From contig NZ_CP189850.1 in the NCBI RefSeq assembly GCF_050271975.1, positions 1,054,001-1,118,000 of the forward strand: a stretch of DNA of 64,000 bases. The letters are read 5' to 3'. This document shows, in pieces, positions 35,517 through 44,298 of this stretch. A model generated the notes under the pieces. It searched no databases and was not told where the DNA came from. It was given only the letters and a program-made list of their open reading frames with translations. How positions within the stretch are numbered: position 1 is the first letter of the stretch; the number at the start of each line of letters is the position of its first letter. Both the position numbers and the translations under genes were made by a program. The DNA is from Litorimonas sp947503715. Lineage in GTDB: Bacteria; Pseudomonadota; Alphaproteobacteria; Caulobacterales; Maricaulaceae.

Positions 35517-36716
35517 TTAAGGCGTGAAATCAGGATCGAGGATGGCTTGCAGGGCGGATTTCGCATTACGGTCCCGGTCCCAGAGCAGCGGCGCATTGGT
35601 CCGCGTGATCGGGAAATTATTGAGCCAGCTCTGCGCGTCCGAGACGCCCCAGAGTGTCACGGAAGTCACAGAAGATCGCGCCGCAAACCCTTCAAAGAGA
35701 TCCCGGTAAAGCTCCGCCTGTTGCGTGATGACGCTGGCGGGGATGTTGTCACCATAGTCGGCACGGCACCCGGTCTGGTCGCCAAAACAACTGCCCGGAT
35801 CATTATAAAGCGAGATGTCGAGTTCCGTAACATGTTGGATTAGGCCCATAAATTCATCATCAATGGCATCAATCGCAGCTAAGGCCTCAGCCAGTGGTGT
35901 TTCGACATGAAGATGCATTTGATGCCCGACACCGTCCACGGGGACACCTCGGTCTACCAAGTCTTTGATGACGGTGACATAGCGGCCGCGCTTACCGGGT
36001 AACTCGGTATTATAATCATTGATGAAAAGCTGACAGTTCGGATCTGCCGCCCGCGCGGCATTGAACGCCCAATCAATATAATCCGCATTGCCGCCTGAGG
36101 CGTCCCACCAATTGGACCGGCGATAGGGGTCGGATGCACTATTATCATCCGTGATAACTTCATTGACGACATCCCAGGCAAAGACGCGGTCTTTATAGCG
36201 CGTGACGACTTCGGTGATGTAAGATTCCAATCGTGTGCGGACTTCCGCGGGCGTTCCGGCGAAGAAATAATCCGGCGTCGCCTGATGCCAGAGCAGGGCA
36301 TGTCCCCGAATAACCATATTATTATCTTCGGCAAATTGGACGAGGGCGTCCGGCACGGTCCAATCAAACACACCTTCCGTCGGCGCGATGATTTCCGGTT
36401 TCATCTGAAATTCCGCTGTGATGGAATTAAACTGGTCTTTCAGGATTTGCGAATCTTGATCGGCATCCAGCGTTTGGTCCTCCTGAATGGCAGCACCGAT
36501 TTCGAAATTGGCAGCGAAGGCGTTTTTAAACTGGCCAACTGTCGGCTCAAAGGCGGCAGGGGGAGTTGGTGGGGTTGGGGGGGGTGTGACGACCAAAGGG
36601 GGTGTGACACCACTATTGCCGCCGCCCCCGCCGCCACATCCGACAAGCGCAAAAGCTGACCCCCCGAGGAGCAATTTCAAACGGTCTCGCGCCGTAAAGG
36701 TCAACTTATGTGCCAT
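35517..36716 (-). CDS. Endo-1,4-beta-xylanase lipoprotein, GH10
   Basis: 399 residues. The lipobox ALVGC (Cys27), a Gly run and a Val/Pro/Thr linker (36-54) anchor it outside the inner membrane, probably on the surface. The catalytic TIM barrel shows the acid/base Glu185 in WDVVNEVI and the nucleophile Glu297 in VTELDIS, plus the conserved RGHALLWHQATPDYFF substrate-binding block. It should hydrolyse xylan internally. No other polysaccharide enzymes are adjacent. Two LacI-type palindromes just upstream point to sugar-responsive repression. Confidence 0.94.
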   Translation of the reverse strand: MAHKLTFTARDRLKLLLGGSAFALVGCGGGGGGNSGVTPPLVVTPPPTPPTPPAAFEPTVGQFKNAFAANFEIGAAIQEDQTLDADQDSQILKDQFNSITAEFQMKPEIIAPTEGVFDWTVPDALVQFAEDNNMVIRGHALLWHQATPDYFFAGTPAEVRTRLESYITEVVTRYKDRVFAWDVVNEVITDDNSASDPYRRSNWWDASGGNADYIDWAFNAARAADPNCQLFINDYNTELPGKRGRYVTVIKDLVDRGVPVDGVGHQMHLHVETPLAEALAAIDAIDDEFMGLIQHVTELDISLYNDPGSCFGDQTGCRADYGDNIPASVITQQAELYRDLFEGFAARSSVTSVTLWGVSDAQSWLNNFPITRTNAPLLWDRDRNAKSALQAILDPDFTP

Positions 36717-36743
36717 AATTAAAGATCCCGATCGCCGTTCTTA

Positions 36744-36757
36744 TGACAGCGTTGTCA
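36744..36757. promoter_or_regulatory. LacI-type operator 1 upstream of xylanase
   Basis: TGACAGCGTTGTCA, an almost perfect palindrome (arms TGACA/TGTCA, central CG) 28 bases upstream of the xylanase start. The shape fits LacI-family operators. Confidence 0.65.
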
Positions 36758-36781
36758 TTTTTCTCATGGGTAGAGCAGGGC

Positions 36782-36795
36782 TGACAACGTTGTCA
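36782..36795. promoter_or_regulatory. LacI-type operator 2 upstream of xylanase
   Basis: TGACAACGTTGTCA, a perfect 14-base palindrome. Its centre is 38 bases from that of operator 1, so two dimers could bind and repress the xylanase promoter between them. Confidence 0.7.
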
Positions 36796-36821
36796 AGCGG
36801 GGGCTACATAAAACACAAAAT

Positions 36822-36849
36822 GGCCACGCACTCCCCCGAATGCGTGGCC
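36822..36849 (-). terminator. Terminator of the outer-membrane barrel gene
   Basis: GGCCACGCA pairs perfectly with TGCGTGGCC over 9 bases with a 10-base loop. On the minus strand it is followed by ATTTTGTGTTTTA. It lies 73 bases past the barrel gene stop and just before the xylanase operators. Confidence 0.78.
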
Positions 36850-36922
36850 TGTCCGCACGCGTCTCAAGACGCCGCGGGAGTCAGGGGTAGGTTGCCCCCT
36901 ACACTGTGTCAGACGGGTCGGT

Positions 36923-38641
36923 CTAGAACCGCGCCTTAAAACCTATATTGATAGCGTGGGCTTCGGTTTCGTCATTGGACACCTGCTGCGGTGCGACGAA
37001 GGGAATGAAACCTTTATTGTATACATACTCAGCACCAAACTCGAGATAATCATTGATTGGATATTCGACTGAGAGGGCATGTTGTTGGTTTTTCTCGAAG
37101 CTTGTAGGTTGCCCGAACAGCCCGATATTTCCAGTGTCATCGCTGATATTCCCCCAGCTGCCGACGGCTGAAATCGACATGCGACGTCCATTTACCATCG
37201 GTTTGATCCGGGCTTGTGCCACCAAAACAGAGAGCTTTTCATCAAAGTCGATATTGTCAATGTCTGTTGTGGACCCCAATGGATCGATGAGGAATTGCGG
37301 TAGCGGTGTCCCGTCAACAGTCTGTGGAATGGCGGCACCCCAAGGCTCCAATGTCGTCGTATACTCCACCATCGCGTCAAAGAACGGACTATTATATTCC
37401 GCGAATCCGTTCACCGCACTATTTCGGTATTCGATGAAATTAGCAGGCTGGGTACCATCGATGCGGCCTTGGAAGGTGTGCGCCGTGAAATTGTCACGAT
37501 AGATCGTATCGTGAAGATAGCCCCCGCCCACGGTGAACGCATTGCGGCCCTCGCGGCCAAAGCGGAATTCTTTCTCCGCATTAAAGGCGTAATTTCCGAG
37601 ATTATTTTCTTCACCGGCGAGGGCGACGCGAAGCTGACGTCCGGCCGAAAAGGCCGAGCCTGTCAATTTAAACCCATTGGAGTACATCCCGACTTCGAGG
37701 ACAGGTTGGTCTGAGACGGCATGGAAATAATGCGCGCCCTCATTATGGGTGAACGCATTATAGCTGTCGAAATTACCGAAATCGATCGTCTTGCGACCAA
37801 AGGCGGCGTAGAAGGGCGTCTTCTCTAAATTACCAAAAACGACGAAGGCCTTGCGCAGTTGGAACTCGTCCTGATCGCGGCCATATTCAGTCTCAGAATA
37901 TTCGGGCTGCAAATAAACTGTCGTCCAATCCCCGAAAGTCGAGGTGAAGGCGAGGGCAGCATGGTCAATGGCAAAGACACCTGCACTGTCATCCGTGCGG
38001 TCACTGAAGAACGGGAAGCGCGACAGGATCGGGAATTGCCCGTCCACAGACGTTTTCTGATATTTCAGACCGCCTTGGAAACCTGCACCGAGATAAACGG
38101 AGTTGGGTTTGAGCGTCCCATTGGCGCGATTAGCGAGTAGGGTCATGGTCTTGCCCGTCGTGTTTTCCTGCCAATCCAACATATCGCGGGTGTGGAGTGC
38201 ATTCGTTCGAACGGTGACGCCGCCAACATTGTGGTCGCGATTAAACCTTGCGCCATCTGCCGCATTATACCGAACGGCACGCGGGGCGGAGAGGCCGCGA
38301 AGGCCTTCGTAAGAGGCGAGAGAGTTCTGCTCTACCGTCACATATTCGGGCGCATAACCCTGCTGCATTGTCCCCGCATATTGTGGGGCGGCCGTGTAGC
38401 CGTGTGACGAGGGAACGACCTGATAGCCCGTCGGGCCATAATTGTTTTGTCCATACATCGCATTGACTTGCGCCTGTAATCTTTGTTGCTGCCAGGACCC
38501 GGCGGGCACATAGTCCTGCGCCGCGACGCCTGCGCCGGAGAAAGTCCCGCGTAAACCATGGCCCTGATGGGTCGCGGCAACTGGTATAGCGATGATGAGC
38601 GCAAGCGCGGCGGCACCGCCCAGATAAAAACGTTTTGTCAT
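36923..38641 (-). CDS. Outer-membrane beta-barrel protein, LbtU-like
   Basis: 572 residues from ATG 38641 (GGGGGA site upstream); the frame is open further 5' but overlaps the regulator gene there. A signal peptide (cleaved near VAA) is followed by a Gln/Tyr-rich stretch, then a barrel with repeated aromatic beta strands and a terminal Phe (GFKARF). Segments such as AFGRKTIDFGNFDSYNAFTHNEGAHYF resemble LbtU-type siderophore porins. The iron link is uncertain. It lies 22 bases after the sigma-54 regulator, in the same operon. Confidence 0.75.
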   Translation of the reverse strand: MTKRFYLGGAAALALIIAIPVAATHQGHGLRGTFSGAGVAAQDYVPAGSWQQQRLQAQVNAMYGQNNYGPTGYQVVPSSHGYTAAPQYAGTMQQGYAPEYVTVEQNSLASYEGLRGLSAPRAVRYNAADGARFNRDHNVGGVTVRTNALHTRDMLDWQENTTGKTMTLLANRANGTLKPNSVYLGAGFQGGLKYQKTSVDGQFPILSRFPFFSDRTDDSAGVFAIDHAALAFTSTFGDWTTVYLQPEYSETEYGRDQDEFQLRKAFVVFGNLEKTPFYAAFGRKTIDFGNFDSYNAFTHNEGAHYFHAVSDQPVLEVGMYSNGFKLTGSAFSAGRQLRVALAGEENNLGNYAFNAEKEFRFGREGRNAFTVGGGYLHDTIYRDNFTAHTFQGRIDGTQPANFIEYRNSAVNGFAEYNSPFFDAMVEYTTTLEPWGAAIPQTVDGTPLPQFLIDPLGSTTDIDNIDFDEKLSVLVAQARIKPMVNGRRMSISAVGSWGNISDDTGNIGLFGQPTSFEKNQQHALSVEYPINDYLEFGAEYVYNKGFIPFVAPQQVSNDETEAHAINIGFKARF

Positions 38642-38663
38642 TGGTCTATCCCCCACAGGATTT

Positions 38664-40133
38664 CTAGGCGGAGCGGACGTCATCGACGTCCAACTCATGT
38701 TCGCGGACTTTGCGGTAAAGCGTCGATCGGCCAATCCCGAGGCGTCTAGCGACTTCGGACATGTGACCGGAATAATTATTAATTGCGAATTCGATGAGAT
38801 CGCGTTCGATGTCTTCGAGCGTACGCAGATGACCATCGCGGTCCAAAACGGTAACAGCTGAATCCGGCGACACGGGTTCGGGACGCAATTCCACGGGGAT
38901 GAGGCTGTCCATTGGATTGTCATCTTCCGCTTCAAGGGCGGGCAGACCCGGTGTCAGGCCGGAAATTTGCGGGAAATCCTGCGGGCGTAACTTATTGCCA
39001 TCGGACAGGATCATGGCGCGGAAAATCGTATTTTCCAACTGGCGGACATTGCCTTTCCAGTCGTGCGATTTCAGCAAGTCCAGCGTCGCGGCTGTTATGC
39101 CCGCTACGCTCATCCGTTCCGCGGCATTGATGCGGCGAATGAAGTGGTCGGTCAGTGCAGGGATGTCTTCACGGCGCTCTCGCAGGGGCGGGACGGCAAT
39201 CGGGAAAACATTGAGGCGGTAGAAGAGATCCTCGCGGAAAGTCCCTTCTTTAACGGCTTCGGCCAGATCGCGGTTCGTCGCGCTGATAATGCGGACATCG
39301 ACGGGCACAGTACGCTTCGACCCGATGGGATCGACTTCGCCCTCTTGCAGCACGCGCAGCAATTTGACCTGCATGTCGAGCGGCAATTCACCCACTTCGT
39401 CGAGGAAGAGCGTACCGGAATGGGCCTCTTGGAACTTACCAAGATGCTTAGAATTTGCGCCTGTGAAACTGCCTTTTTCATGGCCGAACAGAATGGACTC
39501 CACCAGGTTTTCCGAGATGGCACCGCAATTGACGGTTATAAAGGGTTTATCTGATCGCTCACTCGCGCTTTGAATCGCGCGGGCGATGACTTCTTTACCA
39601 ACACCCGACTCACCCGTGATGAGGATCGGAATATTGGCGCGAGCCCCGCGTTCGCCCATGGCCACGACGGAGCGCATAGAGGAAGCATTGCCGATCAGGT
39701 CATCGAAAGATAGCCCGCCTTCCGCCGTTTTCTTGAGGCGTTTAACTTCGCCGACCAGATTGCCGACATCCAGCGCATTGCGGATGGAGACAATAATCCG
39801 TTCCGGCGCGGCGGGTTTCACAACGAAATCACGTGCGCCGCCCTTCATGGCATTGACGACGGCTTCAATGGAGCCTTTGCCTGTCAGGACGATGACGGGT
39901 AGTTCAGGACGCTTCACAGCCAGCTCAGCGAGAACCTCCATCCCGTCACGGCCGGGCATGACAAGGTCGAGCAGCATGATGTGAATTTTATCCGATTCCG
40001 CGCCCAGCGCCATATTCAGCGCGGCATCGCCGTCTCCGGCTTGCAGTGTTGAAAAACCGGATTTCTCTACGACGGCCTGTAACAGACGACGTTGCGTCGG
40101 ATCATCATCCACAATCAGAACTGTCTTGCCCAT
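38664..40133 (-). CDS. Sigma-54-dependent NtrC-family response regulator
   Basis: 489 residues from ATG 40133 (GGTGAGAG upstream). A receiver domain carries the phospho-acceptor Asp56 (MLLDLVMPGRDG). The AAA+ domain shows Walker A GESGVGKE (174-181), the sigma-54 contact loop as GSFTGA (221-226, usual GAFTGA), Walker B GTLFLDEVGE and the arginine-finger region. A Fis-type helix-turn-helix (HMSEVARRLGIGRSTLYRKV) ends it. No partner kinase is adjacent. It probably controls the barrel gene behind it and distant promoters. Confidence 0.94.
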   Translation of the reverse strand: MGKTVLIVDDDPTQRRLLQAVVEKSGFSTLQAGDGDAALNMALGAESDKIHIMLLDLVMPGRDGMEVLAELAVKRPELPVIVLTGKGSIEAVVNAMKGGARDFVVKPAAPERIIVSIRNALDVGNLVGEVKRLKKTAEGGLSFDDLIGNASSMRSVVAMGERGARANIPILITGESGVGKEVIARAIQSASERSDKPFITVNCGAISENLVESILFGHEKGSFTGANSKHLGKFQEAHSGTLFLDEVGELPLDMQVKLLRVLQEGEVDPIGSKRTVPVDVRIISATNRDLAEAVKEGTFREDLFYRLNVFPIAVPPLRERREDIPALTDHFIRRINAAERMSVAGITAATLDLLKSHDWKGNVRQLENTIFRAMILSDGNKLRPQDFPQISGLTPGLPALEAEDDNPMDSLIPVELRPEPVSPDSAVTVLDRDGHLRTLEDIERDLIEFAINNYSGHMSEVARRLGIGRSTLYRKVREHELDVDDVRSA

Positions 40134-40271
40134 GTCTCTCACCATCATCGTCAAATTTCAGGATGTCCGTGCGATTCGCCCGTCTCCCATTTCGAACCGG
40201 AATATGACGCAGGGAGGTGAATTTCGGGTTCGGAGATATGATTAAGAAAGACTAAACCTCAAAAATGGCCA

Positions 40272-40285
40272 TGACAGCGATGTCA
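40272..40285. promoter_or_regulatory. LacI-type palindrome upstream of the pnt operon
   Basis: TGACAGCGATGTCA has arms TGACA/TGTCA and centre GCGA, the same pattern as the two sites before the xylanase gene. It lies 140 bases upstream of the first gene to its right, and the same distance from the response regulator start on its left. Confidence 0.4.
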
Positions 40286-40411
40286 CGCAAAATTTTGCTT
40301 TTCATTGCCGGCGAAATCGTTTTAACCGCTCCGTTCATGCCGCTTGTCGGCTGAAACGACCCATGATAGTCACGCGTCAACTTTTAGGCACTGACTTTAC
40401 AGGACAAAACA

Positions 40412-40714
40412 ATGGCAGGCGGAAACTCCGATTATCAACGCGGCACGATGGAAGTGGGCGCACAAAGCGGCACTTTCTCGGGCTTTATGAGCGGCACAGT
40501 TTATGGCGGAGCAGCGGTCGCGCTGGTCGTCATTATGCCGACCCTCGTTTTTGCCGTTGGGATGCATTGGCTACCGGCGCTCGTGGCGACGGTCATTCTT
40601 GGTTTCGTTTTGGGCATGGCCTTGAAACTCAAAGGCGCTTGGTATGTCAGCATTGTGGCCGCGGCGATTTTCACCGCTATTGTCTGCGCCATTCTCTCTC
40701 TTTTCGCTGCGTAA
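40412..40714 (+). CDS. aa3-type oxidase subunit IV-like membrane protein
   Basis: 100 residues. The N-terminal DYQRGTMEVGAQSGTFSGFM matches the short pre-membrane motif of the bacterial aa3 oxidase subunit IV family. Here it is followed by three hydrophobic segments instead of the usual one (VALVVIMPTLVFAVG, ALVATVILGFVLG, IVAAAIFTAIVCAILSLF). It starts the pnt operon, with 28 bases before pntAA. It may be an accessory of the transhydrogenase rather than an oxidase subunit. Confidence 0.72.
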   Translation: MAGGNSDYQRGTMEVGAQSGTFSGFMSGTVYGGAAVALVVIMPTLVFAVGMHWLPALVATVILGFVLGMALKLKGAWYVSIVAAAIFTAIVCAILSLFAA

Positions 40715-40742
40715 ATTATTTTTCCATAAGGGCCATTAAGAC

Positions 40743-41885
40743 GTGAAATTAACAGTTCTAAATGATGTGGCCCTAATCAAAGGTGGCGCAGAAGCCCGCG
40801 TTGCCGCCACGCCTGACACGGTCGCGGGCTATGTGAAAGCCGGTCACGATGTCACCGTCGTCAAAGATGCGGGCGCGAAAGCCGACTTTGCGGATAAGCT
40901 CTATACCGATGCGGGCGCGAAAATCGCGGCGACCAACACGGCAGGCGTGAAAACGGCAGACCTCGTTCTGTCGATCACGGGCGGCAACGAAAAACTCGTC
41001 GTTGGTATGAAAAAAGGCGCCGGCATTACGGGCGTCATGTCGGCCACAGACAATCCGAAATTCGCCGAGGCCTGTGCCAAAGCGGGTGTGACGGCTTTCG
41101 CCCTCGATTACATCCCGCGCATTTCCCGCGCGCAGTCCATGGATGTGCTGTCCAGCCAATCCAACCTTGCAGGTTATCGTTCTGTGGTTGAGGCAGGCGG
41201 GATTTACGGACGGGCATTCCCGATGATGATGACGGCGGCGGGCACAATCGCGCCTGCCAAATGTTTTATCATGGGTGTCGGTGTCGCGGGCCTGCAAGCG
41301 ATTGCAACGGCCCGGCGTCTCGGCGCGGTTACAACAGCGACAGATGTGCGTCCGGCGACGAAAGAACAAGTTGCCTCCCTCGGCGCGAAATTCATCGCGG
41401 TCGAGAATGAAGAATTTAAAGCGGCGGAAACGGCGGGCGGTTACGCCAAACAGATGAGTGCGGAATATCAGGCGCTGCAAGCGGACCTCACCGCGTCGCA
41501 TATCGCGAAGCAGGACATTGTCATCACAACCGCACTTATCCCCGGCCGCGCCGCGCCGATCCTTGTGACGAAAGCCATGCTCGACACGATGAAGCCCGGC
41601 TCCGTCCTTGTTGACTTGGCGGTGGAACGCGGCGGAAATGTCGAAGGCGCAAAGCCCGGCGAAATCGTCACGACGAAAAACGGGGTCCATATTGTCGGTC
41701 ACCTGAATTGGCCGTCCCGCATGGCGTCTGATGCGTCCAATATGTTCGCACGGAATATCAAAAACTTCCTCCCGCTGGTCACGGCCGACGACGGTGCCTA
41801 TTCACCCGATTGGGAAGACGAGATTATCAAAGGCTGCGCCCTGACCAAAGACGGCGCGGTTGTACATGAAAGGCTAACATCATGA
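40743..41885 (+). CDS. pntAA: NAD(P) transhydrogenase alpha subunit, part 1
   Basis: 380 residues from a GTG at 40743. This is the NAD(H)-binding domain I of the proton-pumping transhydrogenase, which uses the proton gradient to drive hydride transfer from NADH to NADP+. The AlaDh/PNT fold shows the Rossmann motif GVGVAGLQAIATARRLGA, RPATKEQVASLGAKF and the SRAQSMDVLSSQSNLAGYR block. The stop overlaps the pntAB start by 4 bases. Confidence 0.95.
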   Translation: MKLTVLNDVALIKGGAEARVAATPDTVAGYVKAGHDVTVVKDAGAKADFADKLYTDAGAKIAATNTAGVKTADLVLSITGGNEKLVVGMKKGAGITGVMSATDNPKFAEACAKAGVTAFALDYIPRISRAQSMDVLSSQSNLAGYRSVVEAGGIYGRAFPMMMTAAGTIAPAKCFIMGVGVAGLQAIATARRLGAVTTATDVRPATKEQVASLGAKFIAVENEEFKAAETAGGYAKQMSAEYQALQADLTASHIAKQDIVITTALIPGRAAPILVTKAMLDTMKPGSVLVDLAVERGGNVEGAKPGEIVTTKNGVHIVGHLNWPSRMASDASNMFARNIKNFLPLVTADDGAYSPDWEDEIIKGCALTKDGAVVHERLTS

Positions 41886-42211
41886 GCGCTTTCCTCATCA
41901 TGGCGGGCGGCGCGGCCGTTTCGCCCATCGTGTTTCAATTTGCCGTTTTCGTCATGGCGATTTTTGTTGGCTATTATGTCGTTTGGTCGGTTACGCCCGC
42001 GCTGCATACGCCGCTCATGGCTGTTACCAATGCGATTTCCTCTGTGATCATAGTGGGCGCGCTCGTTGCGGTTGCCGCGGGTGTGCGCGGTGGGTCAGAT
42101 ATTTCCACATGGACAGGCTTTGCCGCCGTCGCGCTTTGCGCTGTGAACATCTTTGGCGGGTTCTTGGTGACCCAGCGGATGCTCGCCATGTATAAGAAGA
42201 AGGCGAAATAA
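41882..42211 (+). CDS. pntAB: NAD(P) transhydrogenase alpha subunit, part 2
   Basis: 109 residues, the small membrane subunit (four hydrophobic helices) of the split alpha subunit found in alphaproteobacteria. It contributes to the proton channel together with pntB. ATGA overlap with pntAA and one-base overlap with pntB show tight translational coupling. Confidence 0.93.
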   Translation: MSAFLIMAGGAAVSPIVFQFAVFVMAIFVGYYVVWSVTPALHTPLMAVTNAISSVIIVGALVAVAAGVRGGSDISTWTGFAAVALCAVNIFGGFLVTQRMLAMYKKKAK

Positions 42212-43620
42212 TGCCCGTACTCTCCCCTGATCTCGCGGCGATTCTCTATACGGTTTCCGCTGTTCTCTTCATCCTCGCCCTGCGCGGATTGTCGTCTCCT
42301 GAAACATCCCGCCGGGGTAATACTTTTGGGATGATTGGTATCGCGATTGCGATTGTCACGACGCTTCTGGTCTCAGGCATGAGCGGATTTGGCCTGCTCC
42401 TCGCTTTGGGCGGTCTTGCGCTTGGCGGCGTCATTGGCGCGGTCATTGCGAAGAAAATCCCAATGACGGATATGCCCCAACTCGTCGCGGCCTTTCATTC
42501 GCTCGTCGGTCTGGCGGCGGTGCTTGTCGCGGTTGCCGCGTTCTTCTCGCCAGAGGATTTTGGCATTCTGTCCGAGGGCCGCATCAAAGCCGGCTCTTTG
42601 CTGGAACTCGGCCTCGGTGCCGCGATTGGCGCGATTACTTTCTCCGGCTCGGTCATAGCTTTCGCGAAACTGAACGGCAATATGAGCGGGTCGCCGATCA
42701 TGATTCCGGGGCGTCATTTCATTAACTTGGCGCTGGGTCTCGGGATTGCGGTTCTCATCGGTATGATGATGAAATCCGGCGGGACGGAGCCTTGGATTAT
42801 CTGGGCGCTGCTGGCCGCGACGTTCCTCATCGGCTTCCTGCTCATCATCCCCATTGGCGGTGCGGATATGCCCGTCGTGGTGTCCATGCTGAACTCCTAT
42901 TCCGGTTGGGCTGCAGCGGCACTGGGCTTCACATTGGGTAACTTGGCCCTGATTATTGTTGGTGCTTTGGTTGGGTCCTCGGGCGCAATTCTCTCCTACA
43001 TCATGTGTAAGGCGATGAACCGCAGCTTCATCTCGGTTATTCTCGGCGGGTTCGGTGGCGATAGCGCATCGGCACAAGACGGTGACCGTGAACAACGGCC
43101 CGTCAAGCGTGGCTCCGCAGAAGATGCGGCCTTCATCATGAAGAATGCCTCTAAGGTCATCATCGTGCCGGGCTACGGTCTCGCCGTCGCGCAGGCGCAA
43201 CATGCCATCCGTGAAATGGCCGATACGTTGAAGGAAGAAGGCGTCGATGTCGTCTACGCCATCCATCCCGTCGCCGGCCGGATGCCGGGCCACATGAATG
43301 TGCTCCTCGCCGAAGCCAACGTCCCCTATGACGAAGTGTTCGAGCTGGAAGATATTAATTCCGAGTTCTCCAACGCGGATGTGGCGTTTGTTATTGGCGC
43401 GAATGACGTGACCAATCCCGCCGCAAAAACGGATCCGCAAAGTCCGATCTTCGGGATGCCTATCCTTGATGTCGATAAGGCTTCTACCGTCCTCTTCGTT
43501 AAACGGTCACTCTCTGCCGGCTATGCCGGAATCGACAATGATCTCTTCTATGAAGATAAGACAATGATGTTGCTGGCGGATGCCAAGAAGATGGTCGAGG
43601 ATATCATCAAGGCGCTTTAA
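42211..43620 (+). CDS. pntB: NAD(P) transhydrogenase beta subunit
   Basis: 469 residues. About eight membrane helices (1-275) are followed by the NADP(H)-binding domain III. That domain carries VIIVPGYGLAVAQAQHAIREM, HPVAGRMPGHMNVLLAEANVPYD, NDVTNPAAKTD and the end SLSAGYAGIDNDLFYEDKTMML. It is the last gene of the operon, and its stop overlaps the end of the convergent CIA30 gene by 4 bases. Confidence 0.95.
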   Translation: MPVLSPDLAAILYTVSAVLFILALRGLSSPETSRRGNTFGMIGIAIAIVTTLLVSGMSGFGLLLALGGLALGGVIGAVIAKKIPMTDMPQLVAAFHSLVGLAAVLVAVAAFFSPEDFGILSEGRIKAGSLLELGLGAAIGAITFSGSVIAFAKLNGNMSGSPIMIPGRHFINLALGLGIAVLIGMMMKSGGTEPWIIWALLAATFLIGFLLIIPIGGADMPVVVSMLNSYSGWAAAALGFTLGNLALIIVGALVGSSGAILSYIMCKAMNRSFISVILGGFGGDSASAQDGDREQRPVKRGSAEDAAFIMKNASKVIIVPGYGLAVAQAQHAIREMADTLKEEGVDVVYAIHPVAGRMPGHMNVLLAEANVPYDEVFELEDINSEFSNADVAFVIGANDVTNPAAKTDPQSPIFGMPILDVDKASTVLFVKRSLSAGYAGIDNDLFYEDKTMMLLADAKKMVEDIIKAL

Positions 43621-44210
43621 CTCGCGCAGGCGATCTCCGCGACTTCCAAGCGGAAGTCGCCGTCAATGCCGTCGGCGAGGATGATACCCATTTCGCGGAC
43701 ATCACTAGCGTCGAACGGGGCGGCGGAAACGCTGCACCCGAAGACCGAAGTTGAGAAATTTTCCAAATGGATCTTTACCTCTTCCCATTCGCCTGACCGG
43801 GTTGACGGAATAGCCAGTTGATAGCTCACAGAGCGCCCGCGGAACCGTTCCGACGTCCGGAAGGTCAGTTTATAATCGCGGTCATCCTGTTTCACGCGAA
43901 GGCGCAAGCTGTCCGCGCCCGCCATATCACCCGAACTCATTGACCGTCGGATTGAGGAGAACCCGCCGCCATTCGTATTGATCGTGCCTTGGAACACCAT
44001 GTGATTGTCTTCTGCAAAACGTACGCCCGAAGACCGCCCGCCCATCACGCCGTCCAACACGGTGCGCCATTGCGAGACTTCTGTTTCTTCCGAGAAATCC
44101 ATTTTCATCGTGCATGAGCTCGTACTTGCATCGGTCATGTCTGTTGTCCCCGCATTGGCTGAACACCCGAACAGGGTGAAAGCTGAGATTAAGATCGCAT
44201 GTTTTATCAT
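43617..44210 (-). CDS. CIA30-domain lipoprotein
   Basis: 197 residues from ATG 44210; a TTG 24 bases upstream is in frame. A short signal segment ends in LFGC, a likely lipobox. The CIA30 jelly-roll domain has its hallmark TVLDGVMGGRSSGVRF, then GTINTNGGGFSSIRR and DGDFRLEVAEI at the end. In mitochondria CIA30 is a complex I assembly factor. Bacterial secreted versions look more like carbohydrate-binding folds and have no proven role. Confidence 0.85.
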   Translation of the reverse strand: MIKHAILISAFTLFGCSANAGTTDMTDASTSSCTMKMDFSEETEVSQWRTVLDGVMGGRSSGVRFAEDNHMVFQGTINTNGGGFSSIRRSMSSGDMAGADSLRLRVKQDDRDYKLTFRTSERFRGRSVSYQLAIPSTRSGEWEEVKIHLENFSTSVFGCSVSAAPFDASDVREMGIILADGIDGDFRLEVAEIACAS

Positions 44211-44298
44211 ACCTCTAGTTACGGATGTAACCAATCAGCAGACTGCGTCAAAAGCTCGTGGGTCGAAGAGGGGAGTCAGGTTTTGACGCCTTTCACTT

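Noticed and set aside
42373..43440. 355-codon open frame opposite pntB
   Set aside because: The sense gene is unmistakable. The antisense product is rich in His, Arg and Asp with no recognisable motif.
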